From Alphaproteobacteria bacterium (lineage in GTDB: Bacteria; Pseudomonadota; Alphaproteobacteria; UBA6615), in NCBI GenBank assembly GCA_013003285.1, contig JABDJY010000269.1, forward strand, positions 1-12,056: a DNA stretch of 12,056 bases. Reading direction: 5' to 3'. The notes under the pieces are model-generated. The model searched no databases. It was not told where the DNA came from and was given only the letters and a program-made list of their open reading frames with translations. The position numbers and the translations under genes are program-made. Of this stretch, positions 7,504-12,056 are shown piece by piece. Position 1 is the stretch's first letter, and the number at the start of each line of letters is the position of its first letter.

Positions 7504-8121
7504 ATGGAACCGAATATCACCATGCTCGATATCGATGAGCTGAAGAAGACGAAGCTCAAACCGTATATCGAGCAGAGCCTGGAACATCGGGCGCCCGACC
7601 CCGGCTTCCACGCCATGATGGGTCATAATCTCGATATCGCGGAGGCCATGTATGTGGCGTGGACCACCGCCTTCAATAAGGGCGAGTTGAGCCACAAACT
7701 TAAAGAGATTATCCGGGTCTCGCTGTCGCGCCAGGCCCACTGTAGCTATTGAGGCAATGTTCGATCTGCTTCGGCGAAGCGGGAAGGACTTGACGAAAAC
7801 CTCATCGATGACGGCATCGATAATTATGCCGACAGCGATAATCTAGACGCTAAAGAAAAGGCGATTTTGCGCCATGTCGACCTCATCGTGTCGGATCCCG
7901 ACGCGATCGACGCGGCCTATTACGAGGAACTGCGCCAGCATTTAACCGACGATGAAATCGTCGAGTTGGGCAACTTCCTATTGTTCAATCTGGGCTATCA
8001 CACCTTCTTCGGTACGCTGAAATTCTATCCCATGTTCTCGCCCGACGGACGCCTGGTCAGCCAGGAAGAGTCGCAGCGGCTCTATGGGGCGGCGCCGGCA
8101 TCGCTACAGGCGGCGGAATAA
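7504..8121 (+). CDS. AhpD/CMD-family selenoprotein with CxxU motif (in-frame TGA at 7750-7752 read as Sec)
   Basis: One frame runs from ATG 7504 to TAA 8119-8121, broken only by TGA at 7750-7752: 205 residues with Sec83. CAGGAG at 7491-7496 is a good ribosome binding site. The motif around the stop is RQAHC80-S-Y-U83-GNVRSASA, placing Sec at the second (in AhpD, peroxidatic) position of the CxxC pair. Upstream GELSHKLKEIIRVSLSRQ is the CMD core helix. Downstream the frame stays protein-like for 122 codons (DAKEKAILRHVDLIV, FYEELRQHLTDDEIVELGNFLLFN-type helices) and matches the next gene, 8121-8660, position by position across the TGA. A SECIS-like hairpin follows the TGA. AhpD-like proteins are among the known bacterial selenoprotein families. 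Likely role: thiol-dependent reduction of peroxides or another redox reaction, with reducing power from the upstream thioredoxin. Alternatives are a Cys-to-stop pseudogene or a sequencing error. Automated gene callers would split this into 7504-7752 and a TTG-started fragment at 7867. Confidence 0.85.
7759..7789 (+). promoter_or_regulatory. Putative bacterial SECIS element
   Basis: A hairpin starts 6 bases after the TGA. Lower stem: 7759-7762 pairs with 7786-7789 (4 bp, one G-U). A 2x2 internal loop follows (GA at 7763-7764 against AA at 7784-7785). Upper stem: 7765-7772 pairs with 7776-7783 (8 bp, two G-U). The apical loop is GGC (7773-7775). The loop begins with G and lies 20 bases after the TGA. 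The published bacterial SECIS pattern calls for a small loop with a G in its first two bases, an upper stem of 4-16 bp and 16-37 bases from UGA to loop, so this fits. It would recruit SelB to insert selenocysteine. Confidence 0.75.
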
Positions 8122-8660
8122 TGACATTCATCGCCCCCCTAGAACTCGACGAGATCACGGATCCCGAACTGCGCGATTTGGTGTTGCGCAGTGAAGAACT
8201 TGGTGTTCCCGGCGGTGTGTTTGCCCGTATCATCGCGCGCAAGCCGGAGCAGGCCAAGGCGACCTTGAACGTGATGCTGTTGAAGTTCACTGAAGGGAAT
8301 ATCGACCATCGACTGAAAGAGATCATCCGCATTCAGTTGGCCCGCTTTGCCGAGGATCCCTATTCCTCGGCCATTCGCTCGAACAAGGCGCTGGATTTGG
8401 GTGTGACGGAAGCCGAAATAGACGCCGGGTCCGGCGACTATGAGGATTCCGAGTACTTCACCGAAGCCGAGAAGGTCGCGCTGCGCTACGCCGATCAGAT
8501 GTTTCTCGATTCAACGAAAGTCGACAAAGAGTTCTACGACGAGTTGAAGAAGCATTACACCGAGCCCGAGATCATGGAGCTCGGCGCCTTCATCGCGGTG
8601 TTTCATGCCGCCCATATGGTGATGCGCTCGTTCGGCGCGCCGGCGCCGACGTCTCACTAG
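8121..8660 (+). CDS. AhpD/CMD-family protein, redox-dead paralogue of the selenoprotein
   Basis: A 179-residue protein homologous to the selenoprotein just upstream: FTEGNIDHRLKEIIRIQLARFAEDPYSSAIRS (56-87) aligns with FNKGELSHKLKEIIRVSLSRQAHCSYUGNVRS without gaps, and the later helices FTEAEKVALRYADQM, FYDELKKHYTEPEIMELGAFIAV also match. At the motif, Cys becomes Asp79 and Sec becomes Ser82; Tyr81 and Arg86 are kept. The protein has no cysteine at all, so it cannot do AhpD-type thiol chemistry. Its ATG overlaps the upstream stop (TAATG at 8119-8123), implying translational coupling and roughly equal production, as expected for subunits of one complex; CMD proteins are usually oligomers. It could instead bind substrate or have a non-redox activity. 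The terminator at 8689-8718 ends this operon. Confidence 0.85.
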   Translation: MTFIAPLELDEITDPELRDLVLRSEELGVPGGVFARIIARKPEQAKATLNVMLLKFTEGNIDHRLKEIIRIQLARFAEDPYSSAIRSNKALDLGVTEAEIDAGSGDYEDSEYFTEAEKVALRYADQMFLDSTKVDKEFYDELKKHYTEPEIMELGAFIAVFHAAHMVMRSFGAPAPTSH

Positions 8661-8688
8661 ACCGCTCGGTAAAATCATACGAGAATTC

Positions 8689-8718
8689 AAGCCGCCGGCG
8701 CATAACCGGCGGCTTTTT
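8689..8718 (+). terminator. Intrinsic terminator of the thioredoxin-selenoprotein operon
   Basis: GCCGCCGG (8691-8698) and its exact complement CCGGCGGC (8706-8713) form a perfect 8-bp GC stem with a 7-base loop; two A-T pairs (8689-8690 with 8714-8715) extend it. A run of five T (8714-8718) follows. It begins about 28 bases after the stop of the CMD paralogue and separates that operon from the oxidoreductase gene at 8747. Confidence 0.92.
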
Positions 8719-8746
8719 CGTGTCCTAACATTCGAGACCGCGTGAA

Positions 8747-9727
8747 ATGAAAGCAGCTCAGATTGCCGCCTATGGCGGCCCGGAAGTGATCGAAATCGTC
8801 GATCTGCCGACACCCGAACCGGGTGAGGGCGAGGTTCTGGTGCGCGCGGCGGCGATCGGTGTCGGCAAGCCCGACTTTCTGCTGCGCTCGGGCATCTACA
8901 AATGGAAACCGCCCTTGCCGACGATCCTCGGCAACGAGATGAGCGGCCATGTCGAGGCGGTGGGTCCTGGGGTCAGCGGCCTGAACGAGGGCCAACCGGT
9001 GCTGGTGTTCGGCACCGGCGGCGGGCGCTATGCCGAGTATAATACGGTGTCCACTTCGCTGGTCACGCCGTTGCCCGACAGCGTCGATCTCGATGCGGCG
9101 GTCTCGATCCCCAACTATATTATCGCCTGGGCTCTGCTGTTCGAGGCCGCGCGGGGCATCGATGTGAAGACCGCCTATGTGAATGGTGCGGCGGGCGGCA
9201 TGGGGACGGCGATTATCGATCTGTGCCGGTCCCAAGATATCGACATCATCGCGGGCGCCAGTTCCGACGAGAAATGCGCCTTTGTCAGCGAGTTCGGCGC
9301 CACCCATACGATCAACTATAGCCGCGACGCGGTGGCCGAAAAGGCTTTGGAATTGACCGGCGGGCGCGGTGTCGATCTGGCCTTCGATCAGCTCATCGGA
9401 CCGCGCTTTACCGATAGCCTCGACATGCTGGCGCCGCTGGGCATGGTGGTCTCGTATAACGCCCTGGCCGGATTTCCGGAGGACGAACTGTTTGCGGCGA
9501 TGCGCGCGCGGGTGGGCAAGAGCCTCGCGGTGCGCTGCTTTTCCTGGCATGTCTTCGACGACAATCCGGAAAAGGCTCAGCAAAATATCGAAGCGGTGGT
9601 CGAACAGTTCGCGGCGGGGACCTTCAATCCGCCGATCCATGACCGGCTTCCCTTGGCGGAGGCGCGGCACGCTCATGAATTGCTCGATGCCCGTGCGATC
9701 ATGGGCAAGCTGGTGCTGAAACCCTAA
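8747..9727 (+). CDS. Zinc-independent NADPH:quinone oxidoreductase-like MDR enzyme
   Basis: A 326-residue medium-chain dehydrogenase/reductase of the quinone oxidoreductase branch. The N-terminal GroES-like domain (1-120) has MKAAQIAAYGGPEVIEIVDLPTPEPGEGEVLVRAAAIGV and the family region LPTILGNEMSGHVEAVGPGV (57-76). The nucleotide-binding motif is YVNGAAGGMGTAIIDL (144-159), the AxxGGxG variant of this group. No cysteine/histidine set for the catalytic or structural zinc of alcohol dehydrogenases is visible. The C-terminus HAHELLDARAIMGKLVLKP is typical. Expected reaction: NADPH-dependent reduction of quinones, enones or similar electrophiles. It follows a strong terminator, so it should have its own promoter in 8719-8746 or be reached by readthrough; the ribosome binding site is weak (GAGACCGCG). 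The GNAT and cupin genes follow on the same strand. Confidence 0.88.
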   Translation: MKAAQIAAYGGPEVIEIVDLPTPEPGEGEVLVRAAAIGVGKPDFLLRSGIYKWKPPLPTILGNEMSGHVEAVGPGVSGLNEGQPVLVFGTGGGRYAEYNTVSTSLVTPLPDSVDLDAAVSIPNYIIAWALLFEAARGIDVKTAYVNGAAGGMGTAIIDLCRSQDIDIIAGASSDEKCAFVSEFGATHTINYSRDAVAEKALELTGGRGVDLAFDQLIGPRFTDSLDMLAPLGMVVSYNALAGFPEDELFAAMRARVGKSLAVRCFSWHVFDDNPEKAQQNIEAVVEQFAAGTFNPPIHDRLPLAEARHAHELLDARAIMGKLVLKP

Positions 9728-9763
9728 GAGTGTGGCTCCCGATGATCGGTGGCATCATGGGCC

Positions 9764-10411
9764 ATGGCTAACCCCGGCGATATTTCCGGCATCGAGTTCG
9801 GCCCGATGGAATTGGGCGAGCGTGATGCCATACGCGATCTGATCGCCGGCACCTTCAGCCGCTATGAGCCGATGGCCGTCGCTATGGGCCAGAGCTATGC
9901 GGAATTTCAGGCACTGATTGGGCTTTTTCTCGCCGATGCCGCCTTTCGCGATCCCACCATCTGCGCCCGTCAGACAGGCTCGACCGATATCGTTGGCGTC
10001 ATGCTGGCCACGGATTTCACCACCGCGTTGCCGGCTGGGGTCGAGACCGCATCGCCGAGCTTTCCCCCCATCGGCGGTGTGATCGACCGGCTCGAGGACT
10101 GGTATAGGGATGCGCGATCGCCGCAGCCGGGCGAGTGTCTCGATCTAGCCATGCTGGCGGTGGCCCGGGACCAAGGCGGTAGGGGGATCGCTCAAAAACT
10201 GGTGAACGTCAGCCTGGAAAGTGCCGCCGCCCAGGGTTATCGCCGGGCGATCACCATGGCGACCAACCGCATCTCCCTGCATGTGTTCCAAAAGCTCGGC
10301 TTCAAGGAACTGTTTTCGGTGTCCTACAAGGACTATACTTTTGCCGGGAACAGGGTGTTTGCCGCCATCGAACCCGATGATCGGACGGCCCTGATGGAGC
10401 AAGTGCTCTAG
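9764..10411 (+). CDS. GNAT-family N-acetyltransferase
   Basis: A 215-residue acetyl-CoA-dependent acyltransferase. The acetyl-CoA binding motif A is LDLAMLAVARDQGGRGIAQKLVNVSL (126-151), with QGGRGIA at 137-143 binding the pyrophosphate, followed by GYRRAITMATNRISLHVFQKLGFKEL (158-183), the motif B helix and strand. The N-terminal FSRYEPMAVAMG (31-42) is reminiscent of the arylalkylamine N-acetyltransferase-like subgroup (F-x-x-x-E-P), so the acceptor may be a small amine, but this is a weak inference. The ATG at 9764 is chosen; a GTG at 9749 would add five residues, and neither start has a clear ribosome binding site. It lies 36 bases after the oxidoreductase and 32 before the cupin gene, consistent with an operon. 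Confidence 0.82.
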   Translation: MANPGDISGIEFGPMELGERDAIRDLIAGTFSRYEPMAVAMGQSYAEFQALIGLFLADAAFRDPTICARQTGSTDIVGVMLATDFTTALPAGVETASPSFPPIGGVIDRLEDWYRDARSPQPGECLDLAMLAVARDQGGRGIAQKLVNVSLESAAAQGYRRAITMATNRISLHVFQKLGFKELFSVSYKDYTFAGNRVFAAIEPDDRTALMEQVL

Positions 10412-10443
10412 GCCCAGAGAGCGATAAAACAGGAGAAACCGCC

Positions 10444-11367
10444 ATGGACGGTCCCAACGAGATAGCGTCGGACGCGCAGACCAAGTCGATATTCGAGCAG
10501 CGCGCCCGCTACGACAGCCCGGCCAATATCTTCACCGTCAAACGCCCGGCCGTGCCCAAGCATGTCTTCGTCGCGGAAATCACCCAGGCCATGGCGGCCG
10601 ATACGCCGACCGGGTGGATCGCCTTGGATGTGGGCGCGCAGATGGGCTTCGACTATCCCGCCACCACGCCGATGATGCTGGGCCGCTACGCGCGGCTGCG
10701 CGCCGGCGAGAGCCTGTCCGGTCAATTCCGGGCGACCGGTGAGATCTATTACAGCATCGCCGGATCCGGCAGCGCGTCGAAGGACCGCGAGACCATCGAA
10801 TGGACGGCGGGCGATGTCTTTGCGCTGCCCGGTGGCGACGAGACCCAATTGGTTGGCGGCACCGACGGCGGCGTGTTGTTTCAGGTGACCAACGAGCCCG
10901 AGCTTGTCTTCCATGGCCTCGACGCGCCCCAGCCGGAAAATGCGCCGGTGCAGGCGGCGCTCTACCGCGATGCTGAAATTCGCCATCAGATGGCGCTGGT
11001 GCATGACGAGCAGAAGGCCGATCCCAACGTTACCGGGCTGGCGTTACATTTCAGCAGCGAACGCCGCGAAAAAATGAGGGATATCCACCCGTCGATCGCG
11101 CTGGCGATGAATTCGCTGGACGCCCACGAGGTGCAGCGGCCCCACCGGCACAATTCGGTCGCGCTGACCCTGCCGATCCAGTGCGAAAATGTCTATTCGG
11201 TGATTGAGGGCGACCGGGTCGATTGGCACAAATACGCTATCATGATCACGCCGCCGGCCGATCTCCACGAGCACCACAATGAGGGCGACGAGCAGATGTT
11301 GAGCCTCGTGGTGCAGGATGGCGGGCTGTACTACCATTTGCGCACCATCGGTTTCAGCTTCGATTGA
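10444..11367 (+). CDS. Bicupin protein, gentisate 1,2-dioxygenase-like
   Basis: A 307-residue protein with two cupin domains. The first (about 75-150) contains LRAGESLSGQFRATGEIYYSIAGSGS and AGDVFALPGGDE, but its expected metal-binding histidines are absent (Gln94-Phe-Arg where H-x-H is usual). The second (about 225-300) has RPHRHNSVALTLPIQ with His234 and His236, and ADLHEHHNEGDEQML with His275, His277 and His278, enough to hold a mononuclear metal. This arrangement recalls gentisate dioxygenase-like cupins, which cleave aromatic rings with Fe(II), though usual gentisate dioxygenases bind iron in the N-terminal cupin. Function is therefore provisional; an isomerase or regulatory cupin is possible. 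AGGAG at 10431-10435 sits 8 bases before the ATG. It is probably co-transcribed with the acetyltransferase and oxidoreductase. It is the last gene of the run. Confidence 0.8.
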   Translation: MDGPNEIASDAQTKSIFEQRARYDSPANIFTVKRPAVPKHVFVAEITQAMAADTPTGWIALDVGAQMGFDYPATTPMMLGRYARLRAGESLSGQFRATGEIYYSIAGSGSASKDRETIEWTAGDVFALPGGDETQLVGGTDGGVLFQVTNEPELVFHGLDAPQPENAPVQAALYRDAEIRHQMALVHDEQKADPNVTGLALHFSSERREKMRDIHPSIALAMNSLDAHEVQRPHRHNSVALTLPIQCENVYSVIEGDRVDWHKYAIMITPPADLHEHHNEGDEQMLSLVVQDGGLYYHLRTIGFSFD

Positions 11368-11378
11368 GAGCGCTCCTC

Positions 11379-11403
11379 TCATCCTGAGCTTGTCGAAGGA
11401 TGG
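11379..11403. repeat. Short palindromic intergenic repeat
   Basis: CATCCT (11380-11385) pairs with AGGATG (11397-11402) around an 11-base loop GAGCTTGTCGA. I recall this type of sequence (CTTCGACAAGCTCAGGATG on the other strand) as a high-copy intergenic element in alphaproteobacterial genomes; that is memory, not a search. It lies 12 bases after the bicupin stop. No T-run follows, so it is not a typical intrinsic terminator, though it may protect the transcript's 3' end. Confidence 0.7.
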
Positions 11404-11406
11404 GAG

Positions 11407-11592
11407 CTAGCTGGGAAAGAACGTCACGGCACCGCCGATGATGGCGCCCAAAATGGCGCCGCCAACAGCGACGCGCCCGTCGGGTACTTGGGGATCATCC
11501 CTGCTGCGAATATCGAACAGCGACGCGAAGACATGTCCGACAACCGCACCGAGAACCGCGCCTCCACCGATGAAAAGTAGTCTGTCTTCCAT
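11407..11592 (-). CDS. Small glycine-rich membrane protein (61 aa)
   Basis: A 61-residue protein, unrecognised by name. Two hydrophobic, glycine-spaced segments are visible: LLFIGGGAVLGAVVGHVFASLF (5-26) and AVGGAILGAIIGGAVTFF (42-59), joined by a polar loop DIRSRDDPQVPDGRV. The GxxxG-like spacing suggests two packed transmembrane helices, as in glycine-zipper proteins. The coding strand has GGAG 8 bases before the ATG (complement of 11601-11604), supporting a real gene despite its size. It is divergent from the membrane protein at 11790. An overlapping 64-residue frame (11424-11618) is less plausible because its residues are not protein-like. Confidence 0.6.
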   Translation of the reverse strand: MEDRLLFIGGGAVLGAVVGHVFASLFDIRSRDDPQVPDGRVAVGGAILGAIIGGAVTFFPS

Positions 11593-11789
11593 AACGTTAT
11601 CTCCACTTGGCGTGTCAATTATATAGGGCCAACCAACGGTAGACTATTGGTAGAAAAAATCCCCATCAATTTGATCAATCGGCTTGGCGCAAAAGTTGTC
11701 AAATAGGCGGTTCGCAACCATATTGAGGCGTGCGGTTATTTAGCGCGCGACAACACACTGCTTCGGATTGAAGTGGGGAGTTTGCCTCT

Positions 11790-12056
11790 ATGCCGAACGA
11801 AAACGGACCATGGGAAGACGAACCTGAAGACGAAGGCTCCCGCTCTCCAACGGGCTGGATCTTATGGATTGTCCTGCTGGTGGCGGTCGGCATTGGGATT
11901 TGGCTTATTAGTACGCTGTTGCCCGGGCGCATTTCCTCGGACCGGGATTCTCAGATCGAGATCGTCCGGCTCGTCGCATTGTTGGCCCTGGTCTCGAGCG
12001 GATTGATTTTCGCCCGCCAGATCAATTTGGGTGAGGTGGTGCGCAACATCTCCATC
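11790..12056 (+). CDS. Membrane protein N-terminus, possibly TIGR02281-type aspartic protease, 3'-truncated by window
   Basis: The frame opens at ATG 11790 (GGGGAG at 11775-11780 upstream) and is still open at the window end: 89 residues. After an acidic N-terminus (MPNENGPWEDEPEDEGSR) comes one transmembrane helix, GWILWIVLLVAVGIGIWLIS (about 22-41), then a polar loop and a second, IVRLVALLALVSSGLIFA (about 56-73), followed by RQINLGEVVRNISI. This two-helix leader ahead of LGE-x-x-R resembles the N-terminus of alphaproteobacterial retropepsin-like proteases, but the DTGA catalytic domain would lie outside the window, so the assignment is tentative. Confidence 0.6.
   Translation, partial: MPNENGPWEDEPEDEGSRSPTGWILWIVLLVAVGIGIWLISTLLPGRISSDRDSQIEIVRLVALLALVSSGLIFARQINLGEVVRNISI

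Noticed and set aside
7504..7752. A short 82-residue CMD protein ending at TGA, plus a separate TTG-started gene at 7867-8121
   Set aside because: Both pieces are in one frame, together make one full CMD domain matching the next gene, and the bases between (7753-7866) encode conserved protein sequence. The TTG has no ribosome binding site.
7504..8121. Pseudogene by nonsense mutation
   Set aside because: No other lesion is present, the TGA lies exactly at a redox cysteine, a SECIS-like hairpin follows, and the operon is otherwise intact. It cannot be fully excluded without the rest of the genome.
8687..9676. Long 329-residue minus-strand frame
   Set aside because: It lies opposite the well-recognised quinone oxidoreductase, its product is Arg/His-rich and resembles no family; it is a GC-rich antisense shadow.

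Overview
The window is GC-rich, densely packed bacterial DNA from what looks like an alphaproteobacterium. The evidence is the codon usage, the style of protein families, and a short intergenic palindrome (about 11379-11403) of a type I recall as common in alphaproteobacterial intergenic regions. I cannot name a genus. I see no rRNA, tRNA, CRISPR array or transposase. Most genes encode enzymes of accessory or catabolic metabolism, or of redox chemistry.

Layout. 1-1718 (+): the 3' part of a flavin-containing monooxygenase-like oxidoreductase, then a cysteine-poor carboxymuconolactone decarboxylase (CMD)-family protein. 1974-3134 (-): an alpha/beta hydrolase of the 2,6-dihydroxypseudooxynicotine hydrolase/FrsA type. 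It lies between two direct copies of a degenerate ~99-bp intergenic repeat. 3511-4746 (+): a luciferase-like (LLM) flavin monooxygenase with its own recognisable promoter and a strong ribosome binding site. 5033-6856 (-): an IlvD/Edd-family pentonate (arabonate/xylonate-type) dehydratase. 7138-8660 (+): a compact three-gene operon closed by a strong intrinsic terminator at 8689-8718. 8747-11367 (+): a zinc-independent quinone oxidoreductase, a GNAT acetyltransferase and a bicupin (gentisate dioxygenase-like). 11407-11592 (-): a tiny glycine-rich membrane protein. 11790-12056 (+): the start of a two-helix membrane protein, possibly a TIGR02281-type aspartic protease.

The most interesting part is the operon at 7138-8660. 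It encodes a thioredoxin with a CVPC active site, then an AhpD/CMD-family protein whose reading frame (7504-8121) is interrupted by one in-frame TGA exactly where the second cysteine of the CxxC redox motif belongs (CSY-TGA, so CxxU). A second CMD paralogue follows, overlapping by one base, in which Cys and Sec are replaced by Asp and Ser. Directly after the TGA lies a hairpin (7759-7789) with a G-starting apical loop 20 nt downstream, which fits the published bacterial SECIS pattern. I therefore read 7504-8121 as one selenoprotein gene. I propose that thioredoxin, Sec-peroxidase-like subunit and redox-dead paralogue form a functional unit, perhaps a heteromeric hydroperoxide reductase. The selenoprotein call rests on several independent features; the heteromer idea is inference.
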